Origin: Trebonia sp963771985
GTDB taxonomy: Bacteria > Actinomycetota > Actinomycetes > Streptosporangiales > Streptosporangiaceae
Length of the DNA: 64,000 nt
Assembly: GCA_963771985.1 (NCBI GenBank)
Contig: CAVYVO010000032.1
Span: 558,001-622,000 of the forward strand
Direction: 5' to 3'
Shown here: in pieces, positions 55,977 through 64,000 of the stretch
How the letters are laid out: each line of letters begins with the position of its first letter
How positions within the stretch are numbered: the stretch's first letter is position 1
Program-made: the position numbers and the translations under genes
Notes under the pieces: generated by a model
What the model was told of the DNA's origin: nothing
The model's database searches: none
Seen by the model: the letters and a program-made list of their open reading frames with translations, nothing else

Positions 55977-57085
55977 TCACCGGGCGCGCGGCAGCCACAC
56001 CCGCATGGCGCCGCCGTCCCTGTTGTCCCACTGGAAGTACGGGACGGCGACCGCGATGGCATCGGCGGCCGGCGCGGCGGCGGACGCTTCGTCCGGCGGC
56101 AAGCGCAGCGCGCGGGCGCGCACCTGGATGGTCTGCCCCACCGCCGCGCACCCGCGGACCGCGTCAACCCGCCGGTCGGGGTGGCTGAGCCGCGGTGTCA
56201 CGTCCAGCAGCACGCTCACCCGGTCTCCGGCCCGCCACGCGCGGCGGAGCAGGAGGTAGCCGCCGGCGGGCGCGGCCGGCCGTTCGGCCTCGTCACCCAG
56301 ACGGTACCGGGCGCCGGCGCTCCACCCGGGAACGCGGACGCCCAGCCCCCGCTCTCCGGGCGGGGCGTTCGAGCACCGTGACGTCCACCCGCCCGGACCA
56401 GGGATAGCCGGTGACCACCTCGACCTCCAGGCCCGCGCCGGACAGGCGCGAGCCGGTGAACTGGTGCAGGTACAGCGTGCCGTCGGCTGTGGTGGCGACG
56501 TAATGGCCGAGCGAGGCGATCAGCCGCATGATGTTCGGCGGGCAGCAGGCGCAGCTGAACCACTCGTGGCGCCTGCCCGGGTCGTCCTGCTCGAAGTGGT
56601 CCTCGCGGCGCTGCAGCGGGTTCACGTAGAAGAACCGGTGGCCGTCCGCCGAGACCGCGGCGGCGAAGCCGTTGTAGAGCACGCGCTCCATGTGGTCGGC
56701 GTAGCGGGCGTCGCCGGTCGCCAGCAGCAGCCGCAGCTCGCTGTCTCCCGTCTCGGCGGCCACGTCGGTCACGCCGGCCTCCAGGTAGAGGGCGCGCACC
56801 ACGTGCCCGACCTCGGTCCGTGACAACCGGACGGGCATGTGGTCTTGCAGGTACCGGTGCCCCATGCCGGAGTCCCCGGCGAGGCCGTGGCCCGCTGCCC
56901 GACGAACTGCCTGGCGAGCTCCAGGTAATCTTCGTTTCCGGTCTCCCGGTACAGCTCCACCAGCGCGGTTTCGATGATCGGGTGCCCGTCCAGGCCCCTG
57001 GCCGCGCCGCGGAACTCGCGCACCAGATGGTCGGCGAGCCTGCTGGCCACGCCGAGCAGGCGGCCGTCGCCGGTGGTGCGCGCCC
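55977..57085 (-). pseudogene. GH127 (beta-L-arabinofuranosidase-like) remnant
   Basis: Three frames read the C-terminal two thirds of a DUF1680/GH127 enzyme: GRLLGVASRLADHLVREFRG, IIETALVELYRETGNEDYLE, YLQDHMPVRLSRTEVGHVVR, MERVLYNGFAAAVSADGHRF, WFSCACCPPNIMRLIASLGH and finally VPYFQWDNRDGGAMRVWLP. Frame changes lie near 56,870 and 56,350. The Cys motif of the catalytic region (CACCPPN) is kept, but the N-terminal third ends abruptly near 57,080 against an exporter fragment on the other strand. It is not functional as it stands. Confidence 0.8.
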
Positions 57086-57213
57086 TGGACGCCGCCGGCG
57101 TCCGGGTGAACGACGTGACGATGCGGCGCGCGTCGCTCAACGACGTCTTCTTCGCGCTGACCGGGCATGCCGCGGAAGCGGAAGAAACGGAGGAAGGGAG
57201 CAAGACCGAATGA
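57073..57213 (+). pseudogene. C-terminal scrap of a DrrA-type ABC ATPase
   Basis: VVRALDAAGVRVNDVTMRRA and SLNDVFFALTGHAAEAEETE are the last ~45 residues of a daunorubicin-resistance-type ABC ATP-binding subunit. The nucleotide-binding domain is missing; the frame begins at the junction with the GH127 remnant. The stop overlaps the start of the permease (ATGA), so the original coupled operon end is preserved. Confidence 0.75.
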
Positions 57214-58064
57214 GCGTCATCACCGCCGACCTGGCAGTGGGGCAGGACACGACGTATGACCACGGTCCGTTCCGGCTATTTATTTCAGACGTTCTCGTGC
57301 TGACCAAGCGCAGCATCGCGCGGATCAGGAACGAGCCGGAAACCCTCGCCGACGTCACCTTCATGCCGGTGATCTTTATCCTGATGTTCGCGTACGTCTT
57401 CGGCGGCGCGATCGCGCTCCCCGGCGGCGGGAGCTATCACGAGTACCTGATCGGCGGGATGCTGGGGATGGGCCTGGCGCAGACCGCGCCCGGCGTGGCC
57501 GTGGCACTGGTCACGGACATGTCGACCGGGCTGATGGACCGGTTCCGGTCGCTGCCGATGTCGCGGTGGGCGGTGCTGGTGGCCCGGTCGGTCGCGGAAC
57601 TGCTCACCCAGCTGATCAGCACGGTCATCGTGGTGTGCGTGGGGCTGGCCATCGGCTGGCGGGTGCACACCAACGCGGCTGACGTGATCGCGGCGCTCGC
57701 GCTCGCCCTGTTGTTCAGGTACGCCTTCACGTGGACCGGCGTCTGGCTGGGCATGCTGCTGCGCAGTCCCGAGGCCGCGCAGCAGCTCGGGTTCATCGTG
57801 TTCCTGCCGCTGACGTTCATCTCCAGCGCGTTCGTCCCCACCCAGGGCATGCCCGGCTGGCTGCAGCCGGTCGCGAACTGGAACCCGATGTCCGCGCTCG
57901 CCGCGGCCTGCCGGCACCTGTTCGGCAACCCGAACCCGGCCGCGGCCACCCATAGCTGGCCGATGCAGCATCCGGAACTCGCCGTGATCTGCTGGTCGGC
58001 CGGCATGCTGCTGGTCTTCGCGCCGCTGGCGGTCCGGCTGTACCGGCGCAAGGCGCTCGGCTAG
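57210..58064 (+). CDS. ABC-2 type exporter permease (DrrB-like)
   Basis: A 284-residue membrane protein with six helices in the ABC-2 layout. It has DVLVLTKRSIARIRNEPETL at the N-terminus, GLMDRFRSLPMSRWAVLVAR in the cytoplasmic loop, and FIVFLPLTFISSAFVPTQGM and WLQPVANWNPMSALAAACRH, the DrrB signature. ATG at 57210 follows GGAGG-rich sequence. Its ATPase partner is reduced to a scrap upstream, so the exporter is orphaned unless another ATPase serves it. Confidence 0.82.
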   Translation: MSVITADLAVGQDTTYDHGPFRLFISDVLVLTKRSIARIRNEPETLADVTFMPVIFILMFAYVFGGAIALPGGGSYHEYLIGGMLGMGLAQTAPGVAVALVTDMSTGLMDRFRSLPMSRWAVLVARSVAELLTQLISTVIVVCVGLAIGWRVHTNAADVIAALALALLFRYAFTWTGVWLGMLLRSPEAAQQLGFIVFLPLTFISSAFVPTQGMPGWLQPVANWNPMSALAAACRHLFGNPNPAAATHSWPMQHPELAVICWSAGMLLVFAPLAVRLYRRKALG

Positions 58065-58081
58065 CCGCGGCCTCCTGCACA

Positions 58082-59275
58082 GTGGGATATCGTCGAGAAG
58101 TGGCCCGATCGGGTGAGGTCTGGGATGTAGCGGTCATAGGCGCTGGTCCCGCGGGGGCCATGGCCGCTCTTTCGGCGGCGTCGCGGCATAAACGTGTCGT
58201 CGTTCTGGAACGCTTCCGCATCCCGCGGTACAAAACCTGCGCCGGCGGCCTGATCGGCGCCTCGATGAATGCGCTTCCCGCCGGGGTTACGCCGCCCATC
58301 CGGGCTACCGCCGCATCATTTACATTCTCGCTGTGCGGCAGGTCGGAGCGGACCAAGACTTCGGCCGTACCGCTTGTCAGGCTGGTACAACGCGATGAGT
58401 TCGACGCGCTGCTCGTTGAATCAGCGGCCGCCGCGGGCGCGGTCGTCTACGACGGGACAGTTGTCACGAATTTGACCGCCGCGGGTGACACGATGCGGAT
58501 ATCGACCAGGAACCGCGGTGATATATACGCGCGGATAGTCATCGGCGCGGACGGCAGCGCCGGCCGGTCCGGTTCTTACGTGGGTGTCGTACTGGACCAG
58601 GTGGACCTGGGCCTCGAAGTCGAGCTAGCCACGCCCAGCGATCAGCGAGACTACTGGAATAGCCGGATACTGATTGACTGGGGAGCCATCCCCGGAGCAT
58701 ACGGCTGGGTTTTCCCGAAGGGCGATTTCCTGTCTGTCGGCGTCATCGCCGAGCGCGGCAATCCGGAACTAACGCGGTCCTATCTTGATGATCTTCTTTC
58801 GCGTCTTCAGCTGGATCACCGGGCGGTCGCGGTGCGTTCCGGTCATCTGACCCGGTGCCGGACTCAGGACTCGCCGCTGTACCGCGATCGAGTGCTGGTG
58901 GCCGGTGACGCAGCGGGACTGCTGGAGCCATGGACGCGCGAGGGCATCTCGTTCGCCCTGCGCTCAGGCACGATCGCGGGCCGGGTCGCGGCACGCGCGG
59001 CCGCGGCATCGTCCGCCGCGGAAGTCGCCGCGGCGATGACCGCCTATGCCGATGAAATTTCCGCGACGCTGGCACCGGAGATGAAAGCGGGGCGCATGTT
59101 CATGCGGGCGTTCACCCGCCATCCGCGGATGTTCTATATGGCGGTGACTCTCGTGCCCATGGCCTGGGACATCGTGGTTCGCTCGATCACCGGAGACACC
59201 AGCTTCGCCGACATCACGAAACGGCGTCTCGTCCGCGTGCTCCTGACGGCTCTGGGAGGCCGGTCACGCGGCTAG
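58082..59275 (+). CDS. Geranylgeranyl reductase family flavoprotein
   Basis: A 397-residue FAD protein. It has the dinucleotide motif VAVIGAGPAGAMAALSAASR (about residues 16-35), RYKTCAGGLIG, VIGADGSAGRSGS and the GGR signature AYGWVFPKGDFLSVGVI, then VLVAGDAAGLLEPWTREGIS. Relatives reduce double bonds of isoprenoid chains such as those of lipids, menaquinone or chlorophyll. GTG at 58082 is used; GTG at 58100 has a slightly better upstream GAGAA. No isoprenoid genes are adjacent. Confidence 0.8.
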   Translation: MGYRREVARSGEVWDVAVIGAGPAGAMAALSAASRHKRVVVLERFRIPRYKTCAGGLIGASMNALPAGVTPPIRATAASFTFSLCGRSERTKTSAVPLVRLVQRDEFDALLVESAAAAGAVVYDGTVVTNLTAAGDTMRISTRNRGDIYARIVIGADGSAGRSGSYVGVVLDQVDLGLEVELATPSDQRDYWNSRILIDWGAIPGAYGWVFPKGDFLSVGVIAERGNPELTRSYLDDLLSRLQLDHRAVAVRSGHLTRCRTQDSPLYRDRVLVAGDAAGLLEPWTREGISFALRSGTIAGRVAARAAAASSAAEVAAAMTAYADEISATLAPEMKAGRMFMRAFTRHPRMFYMAVTLVPMAWDIVVRSITGDTSFADITKRRLVRVLLTALGGRSRG

Positions 59276-60162
59276 CTGAGCTTCGGGTCGAGCCAGCGGG
59301 CGATCTCGGTGTGGTCGGCGTCGGCGGGCAGGTCGACGGCGGCCTGCGCCCACAGTTCGAGCGCGGCGGCCGACAACCGTGACCGCGTGCCCGCCGCCTC
59401 GGCGATGCCCAGGGCGATGCGCATGTCCTTGAGCATCAGCCGCAGCGCGAACCCGGAATCGAACGTCCCGGGGACGATGAAGTTCGGCCACTTGTTCTCG
59501 GTCGACCCGCTCCGCCCGCTGGAGGTGTTGATCGCGTCAAGCACCACCGGGACGTCCAGGCCGAACGCGGCCGCCGCGGCCATGGCCTCGGACGTCACGA
59601 GCAGGTGGGTGGCGGACAGCAGGTTGTTCAGCGCCTTGACCGCGTGCCCGGCGCCCACGTCGCCGACGTGCATGACCCGGGAGCCCAGCACGTCCAGCAG
59701 CGGCCGGACCCGCCGCACCTGGGCCGCCGGGCCGCCGGCCATGATCGTGAGGCTGCCGCGCTCCGCCCCGGAGACGCCTCCGGAGACCGGCGCGTCGACG
59801 AGCGAGACGCCCCGCTCCCCCGCCGCGAGCGCGAGCGAACGGGTGGACGTCGGCCGCGACGAGCTCATGTCGACCACCATCGCGCCCGGGCGCATCGCGG
59901 GCAGCACATCCGCGAGCACGCGTTCCACGACCGCCGAATCCGGCAGCATCAGGACCACGGCGGCCGCGCCGTCCGCCGCCGCGGCCGGGCTGGCGGCGGC
60001 GACCGCGCCGGGAACCTGCTCCGCCCAGGAGCGCAGGCCGGCTTCGCTCACGTCGTAGCCGCGCACCCGGTAGCCGGCCTCGGCCAGCCGCCGGGACATT
60101 GGAACGCCCATCTTCCCGAGGCCGATGAAGCCGATCTCGGCGCCGGGCTGGATCTCATTCAC
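59272..60162 (-). CDS. 3-Hydroxyisobutyrate dehydrogenase family protein
   Basis: A 296-residue NAD(P)-binding protein. It has GFIGLGKMGVPMSRRLAEAG (about residues 10-29), substrate motif DAPVSGGVSGAERGSLTIMA and catalytic Lys in GHAVKALNNLLSATHLL. It follows a close relative by six bases. Its end overlaps the convergent flavoprotein gene by four bases. The exact substrate is unresolved. Confidence 0.83.
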   Translation of the reverse strand: MNEIQPGAEIGFIGLGKMGVPMSRRLAEAGYRVRGYDVSEAGLRSWAEQVPGAVAAASPAAAADGAAAVVLMLPDSAVVERVLADVLPAMRPGAMVVDMSSSRPTSTRSLALAAGERGVSLVDAPVSGGVSGAERGSLTIMAGGPAAQVRRVRPLLDVLGSRVMHVGDVGAGHAVKALNNLLSATHLLVTSEAMAAAAAFGLDVPVVLDAINTSSGRSGSTENKWPNFIVPGTFDSGFALRLMLKDMRIALGIAEAAGTRSRLSAAALELWAQAAVDLPADADHTEIARWLDPKLS

Positions 60163-60168
60163 CTGACG

Positions 60169-61110
60169 TCAGCCCTTCTTGTCGTCCGCGACGCTCTTGT
60201 CGTCCGCGACGCGGATACCGCCGGCCAGGTCGCCGTAGGCATCGACGACCCGGTTGCTGATCACGTCGCCGTAGCCGAGGGCGTTGGACACCTGGAACGC
60301 GGTCAGCGTCCCGGGTCCCACCAGCGTCGGCACGCCGAGATCTTCGGCCAGCGACAGGTAGAGCCGGACGTCCTTGGCCATCAGCTGCCCGGTCAGGCCG
60401 CCCTCGAGGTAGTCGCCCCGGATGATGTGCGGGAACCGGTTCAGGGAGGCGAAACTGACGCCGCTCGAGGAGTTGATCACCTCGAGCAGCTGGGCGAGGT
60501 CCAGCCCGGCCTTCTTGGCCGCCACCATGACCTCCGCGGTCGCGGCGAGCGTCACCCCGTTGAGGAAGTTGTTCAGCACCTTGGTGACGTGCCCGGCCCC
60601 GCTGCCGCCCATATGGTGCACGTGAGCGCTGAACGTGCCGAGCAGCGGGCGGACCGCCTCGAGCGCCGCCGCGTCGCCGCCGACCATCAAGGTCAGCGTG
60701 CCTTTGTCCGCGGCCGCGGCGCCGCCGGAGATCCCGGCATCCAGGAAGCGCGCGCCCTTCGCCGCCAGGTCGTCGTGCAGCGCACGGGTGGAGGCCGGGT
60801 TCGCGGTGCTGAGGTCGACGATCACCTGCCCGGCTCGCGCGCGCTCGAGCAGTCCGCCCGGCCCGCGGATCACCGACTCGATCACCGTGCTGTCCGGCAG
60901 CGACAGCATGATCACGGCGCAGTCGGCCGCGAGCTCGGCCAGGCTGGCCGCGGGTTTCGCGCCGCTGGCGGGGATCCGGGCGGGATCGGCGTCGACGGCG
61001 CGGACGTCGTATCCCGCCTCGGTCATGCGGCGAGTCATCCGCCCGCCCATGTTGCCGACCCCGACCATGCCGACCCGGGTATTGCCGACGCTACGGTGCT
61101 GCGCTGTCAT
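60169..61110 (-). CDS. 3-Hydroxyisobutyrate dehydrogenase family protein (second copy)
   Basis: A 313-residue relative of the downstream gene. It has GMVGVGNMGGRMTRRMTEAG, DAGISGGAAAADKGTLTLMV and GHVTKVLNNFLNGVTLAATA with the catalytic Lys. ATG at 61110 has AGGAG upstream. The 17-residue C-terminus contains a repeated VADDKSVADDK. Together with the divergent aldehyde dehydrogenase it could oxidise a hydroxyacid or diol substrate through its semialdehyde. Confidence 0.83.
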   Translation of the reverse strand: MTAQHRSVGNTRVGMVGVGNMGGRMTRRMTEAGYDVRAVDADPARIPASGAKPAASLAELAADCAVIMLSLPDSTVIESVIRGPGGLLERARAGQVIVDLSTANPASTRALHDDLAAKGARFLDAGISGGAAAADKGTLTLMVGGDAAALEAVRPLLGTFSAHVHHMGGSGAGHVTKVLNNFLNGVTLAATAEVMVAAKKAGLDLAQLLEVINSSSGVSFASLNRFPHIIRGDYLEGGLTGQLMAKDVRLYLSLAEDLGVPTLVGPGTLTAFQVSNALGYGDVISNRVVDAYGDLAGGIRVADDKSVADDKKG

Positions 61111-61133
61111 CAGAGACCGCTCCTCACGTCTGT

Positions 61134-61160
61134 CTGTCAGACAATCTAATTGTCAGACAC
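61134..61160. promoter_or_regulatory. Tandem GntR/FadR-type sites in a divergent promoter
   Basis: CTGTCAGACAA (61134-61144) and TTGTCAGACAC (61150-61160) each fit the TNGTNNNACNA pattern of the FadR subfamily at all but one position. They are direct repeats 16 bases apart in the 74-base gap between the two dehydrogenase genes and the aldehyde dehydrogenase, so one regulator could control both sides. Confidence 0.55.
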
Positions 61161-61184
61161 TCCCGGGCTGAGTGAGGAGGCCTC

Positions 61185-62660
61185 ATGACGGAACTGGCGC
61201 GGCCGCTGATGCTGATCGGCGGCAAGGCGGTACCGGCGATCTCCGGGCGTACGTTCGAGTCGCAGAATCCCTACACCGGGCAGGCCTGGGCGGTGGTGCC
61301 CGACGGCGGGCCCGAGGACGTCGACGCTGCGGTGGCCGCCGCGCGGGCCGCGCTCGACGGCGAGTGGGGACAGCTCACCGGGTTCGCCCGGGCCCGGCTG
61401 ATGCGCCGCCTCGCGGAGCTGATCTCGTCTCACGCGTCGCGGCTCGCGTCGTTGGAGGTCAACGACTCCGGCAAGCTGTATCGGGAGATGATCGGCCAGC
61501 TCAACGGGCTCGGCGCCTGGTATGAGTACTTCGCTGGGCTGGCCGACAAGCTCGAGGGCCGCCAGATCCCGGCACCGAGCCCGGACTACCTCGTGTACAC
61601 CCGGCGGGAGCCGGTGGGCGTGGCGGCGGCGATCACCCCCTGGAACTCGCCGCTGATGCTGCTCACCTGGAAGCTCGCGCCCGCCCTGGCGGCGGGCTGC
61701 ACGATGGTGGTGAAGCCGTCGGAGCACTCGCCGGTGTCCACGCTGGTGTTCGGCGAGCTGTTCGCCGATGCCGGGTTCCCGCCGGGGGTGTTCAACGTGG
61801 TGTCGGCGTCGTCGGGGTCGGTCGGCGCGGCGCTAGCGGGGCACCCGGGCGTGGACAAGGTGGCGTTCACCGGGTCCACCGCGACCGGCCGCGCCGTCGC
61901 GCACGCCGCCGCGGACAACCTGGTGCGGGTGACCCTCGAACTCGGCGGCAAGTCCCCGCAGGTGGTGTTCCCCGACGCCGACCTGCGGGCCGCGGCCAAC
62001 GGGCTGGTCGCCGGCGTGTTCGCGGCCACCGGGCAGACCTGCATGGCCGGGTCGCGGCTCATCGTGCACGCCGACGTCCACGACGAGCTGGTGTCGCTGG
62101 TGGCCGAGCGGGCGGCGGCCATCAAGCTCGGCGACCCGAACGATGCTTCGACTGAGATGGGGCCGGTGGCCAACGAGCCGCAGTACCGGAAGGTGCTGCA
62201 CTACCTGCATACCGCCGCGTCCGAGGGTGCGGTCGCCGCGTGCGGCGGCGGTCCCGCGGCGGACCTGGGGGGTTACTTCGTCCAGCCCACGGTGCTGACC
62301 GGGGTGACGCCGTCCTCGACGGTGGTCCGCGAGGAAATCTTCGGCCCGGTGCTGTCGGTGTACTCCTTCACCGCCGAGGACGAGGCGGTGAAGCTGGCCA
62401 ACGACACGCCCTACGGGCTGGCGGGGGCGGTGTGGACCAAGGACGTGCACCGCGCGCACCGGGTTGCCGCCAGGATCCGGGCCGGCACGGTGTGGGTCAA
62501 CGCGTACCGGGTGGTCGCGCCTAACGTGCCGTTCGGCGGCTACGGGCTGTCCGGACTCGGCCGGGAGAACGGCGCCGCCGCCGTGGACGAGTACACCGAG
62601 AACAAGTCGGTCTGGGTGGAACTCAGCGGGGGGACCCGCGATCCGTTCGTCCTGGGCTGA
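61185..62660 (+). CDS. NAD(P)-dependent aldehyde dehydrogenase
   Basis: A 491-residue ALDH. It has AAAITPWNSPLMLLTWKLAP, cofactor site MVVKPSEHSPVS, KVAFTGSTATGRAV, catalytic Glu in LELGGKSPQVVF (about residue 250), catalytic Cys in GQTCMAGSRLIV (about 285) and EEIFGPVLSVYSF. A GGAGG site precedes the ATG. It lies divergent from two hydroxyacid dehydrogenases around the tandem operator. It would oxidise the aldehyde product of that pathway; the substrate is not deducible. Confidence 0.88.
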   Translation: MTELARPLMLIGGKAVPAISGRTFESQNPYTGQAWAVVPDGGPEDVDAAVAAARAALDGEWGQLTGFARARLMRRLAELISSHASRLASLEVNDSGKLYREMIGQLNGLGAWYEYFAGLADKLEGRQIPAPSPDYLVYTRREPVGVAAAITPWNSPLMLLTWKLAPALAAGCTMVVKPSEHSPVSTLVFGELFADAGFPPGVFNVVSASSGSVGAALAGHPGVDKVAFTGSTATGRAVAHAAADNLVRVTLELGGKSPQVVFPDADLRAAANGLVAGVFAATGQTCMAGSRLIVHADVHDELVSLVAERAAAIKLGDPNDASTEMGPVANEPQYRKVLHYLHTAASEGAVAACGGGPAADLGGYFVQPTVLTGVTPSSTVVREEIFGPVLSVYSFTAEDEAVKLANDTPYGLAGAVWTKDVHRAHRVAARIRAGTVWVNAYRVVAPNVPFGGYGLSGLGRENGAAAVDEYTENKSVWVELSGGTRDPFVLG

Positions 62661-62698
62661 GGCCCGGCCTGGGTCGGCTTGCGGCGCGGGTCACCTGC

Positions 62699-64000
62699 TC
62701 ATGGCAGTGCGGCCAGGTAAGGCGCTACGGTGTCGGCGAAGTTGTAGCCGTTCGACGCGTCCCAGTTGATGGACCAGGTCATGACCCCGCGGATCCCGGG
62801 GTAGGCGGCAGGCGGCACGAAGCTTCCGCAGTTGGCCTGGGCGGCCAGGCAGTCCAGCGCGTCGTTGACGAGCGACGGGCTGACATAACCGCTTCCCGCC
62901 GCCGAGGACGACGCCGGCAAGCCCAGGCCGATCTGGGACGGCGCGAGGCCGCCTTCGAGTTCGGTGCAGGCCAGGGCGGTCATGAAGTTCTCGGTGCCCT
63001 CGGCGTAGACGTTGCCGTCGCAGCCGTTCATCGAGCCCGAGTTGTAGTACTGCGTGTTGATCATCGTCAGGATGGACTTGATGTCCAGCGCCAGCTCGAA
63101 GTAGTCGTCGCCGGCCGACTGGGTGTCAACGGTCTGCGGGGCGAGCGTGATGATGAGGCCGGAGCCCACGTCGCTCTCGAGCTGCTCCAGTGCCGACGCC
63201 ATGGCGGCCGGGTCGACGCCGTTCTCCAGGTCGATGTCCACGCCGTCGAAGCCGTACTGCTGGATGAGTGAGTAGACGCTGCTGGCGAAGCTGGCCGCGC
63301 TGGCCGCGTCGTCCACGCTGATCGTGCCGTCCGCGCCGCCGACGGAGAGGACGACCTTCTGCCCGCGCGAGTGGAGCGTCTGGATGTCGTCGATGAACTG
63401 CTGCTGGGTGTACCCGCCCAGGTCGGACGCCAGCGTCGGGTCGAGGCTGAAGGCGACCTGACCGGGCGTGCTCGTCGCCGTGCCGAACGCCACCGCGACC
63501 AGGTTGTAGCTGGCGGGGACGTCCGCCAGGGTGAGCGGCGTGGCGCCGTTGGTGAAATCCTGCCAGTAGCCCATCAGCAGGTGCGCGGGCAGGCCGCTGC
63601 TGCCCCCGCCCCCGCCCCCGCCGCTTCCCGAACTGGATGTGGTGGCGCTGACCTCGCCGGACGCCGGGGATTCGCCCGCGGAGTTGTAGGCGATGACGGT
63701 GAACGTGTACGTGGTCGAGGCGGCCAGGCCCGTGATGGTGGCGCTGGTGGCGGTGACGTTCGCGGCCTGGCTGCCGTTCTCGTCGACGTAGTAGCCGGTG
63801 ACCGTTCCCGACGGCGCGGTCCAGGACAGCGAGACCGACGACGACGTGGTCCCGGTGACGGTCAGGTTCGCCGGCGCGGCGGGCGGCTCGGTCCCGCCTC
63901 CTCCCCCGCCGCTGCCGGCCGGGCCGGTCAGCGACAGGTCGGCGGCGTAGTAGGTGGGCTGCGCGTACCAGCCGTGCACGTAGACGGTCACGCTGGTAGT
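62699..64000 (-). CDS. GH18 chitinase with FnIII domain (5' end outside window)
   Basis: At least 433 residues; the frame is open through the window edge. The visible N-terminal part (VTVYVHGWYAQPTYYAADLS) looks like the end of a carbohydrate-binding module. It is followed by a Gly linker, one fibronectin type III domain (PANLTVTGTTSSSVSLSWTA ... STTYTFTVIAYNSAGESPAS), a second Gly/Ser linker and a GH18 barrel with catalytic FDGVDIDLENG. The enzyme is presumably secreted and cleaves chitin. A signal peptide would lie beyond position 64000. Confidence 0.88.
   Translation of the reverse strand, partial: TTSVTVYVHGWYAQPTYYAADLSLTGPAGSGGGGGGTEPPAAPANLTVTGTTSSSVSLSWTAPSGTVTGYYVDENGSQAANVTATSATITGLAASTTYTFTVIAYNSAGESPASGEVSATTSSSGSGGGGGGGSSGLPAHLLMGYWQDFTNGATPLTLADVPASYNLVAVAFGTATSTPGQVAFSLDPTLASDLGGYTQQQFIDDIQTLHSRGQKVVLSVGGADGTISVDDAASAASFASSVYSLIQQYGFDGVDIDLENGVDPAAMASALEQLESDVGSGLIITLAPQTVDTQSAGDDYFELALDIKSILTMINTQYYNSGSMNGCDGNVYAEGTENFMTALACTELEGGLAPSQIGLGLPASSSAAGSGYVSPSLVNDALDCLAAQANCGSFVPPAAYPGIRGVMTWSINWDASNGYNFADTVAPYLAALP

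Overview
This is a high-GC actinobacterial chromosome segment. GTG starts and strong GGAGG-type ribosome binding sites are frequent. The small-protein families (CCCP/CGHH proteins, DUF7144, DUF6069, DUF7455-like, DUF3237), a PknB-type kinase with a Ser/Ala/Pro tail and a LAL-type LuxR regulator all fit Streptosporangiales or related lineages. That placement is inference; no rRNA, tRNA, integrase, insertion sequence or CRISPR array was seen.

Layout. (1) 1-2.25 kb: decayed material (LuxR tail, frameshifted membrane protein, carotenoid oxygenase scrap) and three small intact genes. (2) 2.25-9.66 kb, minus strand: herA-sbcD-sbcC-nurA, the four-gene DNA-end-resection module in the order known from archaea; sbcC carries two frameshifts. 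(3) 9.85-37.2 kb, minus strand: an extracellular/cytoplasmic contractile injection system (eCIS, Afp/PVC/Streptomyces CIS type). From the promoter end it encodes sheath, tube, a T4-type hub chaperone, a Pro-rich linker protein, a DUF4255 tube cap, a small protein, a CIS tube protein, a LysM-like protein, a gp27-like hub, a gp5/VgrG-like spike, gp25, two J-like baseplate proteins (one with an ASP-box propeller), a gpI/beta-helix protein, a DUF6519/LamG/Kelch fibre, an AAA+ ATPase and, at the end, a DUF4157 cargo-like protein. Nearly every junction is an ATGA or GTGA overlap, so the locus reads as translationally coupled. A SAM methyltransferase lies inside it on the opposite strand. (4) 37.2-38 kb: the control region and a dense patch of inverted repeats, including a second copy of a repeat seen at positions 25-120. 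(5) 38-49.6 kb: ordinary accessory chromosome (kinase, flavin monooxygenase, enoyl-CoA hydratase, two-component system, secreted beta-propeller, LysR/MFS pair, two small paralogues). (6) 49.7-58 kb: a LAL regulator, LacI-type operators, remnants of a sulfatase, a GH127 enzyme and an ABC exporter, plus an intact MBL hydrolase/dehydrogenase/class I aldolase operon. (7) 58-64 kb: geranylgeranyl-reductase-like flavoprotein, two beta-hydroxyacid dehydrogenases divergent from an aldehyde dehydrogenase around a GntR-type operator, and a GH18 chitinase running off the window.

Main points. The repair module and the eCIS lie between two copies of an inverted ~95-bp repeat. The eCIS has several unusual domain insertions. 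Single-base frameshifts are concentrated in the first 37 kb; whether they are real decay or assembly error decides whether the machine is functional.
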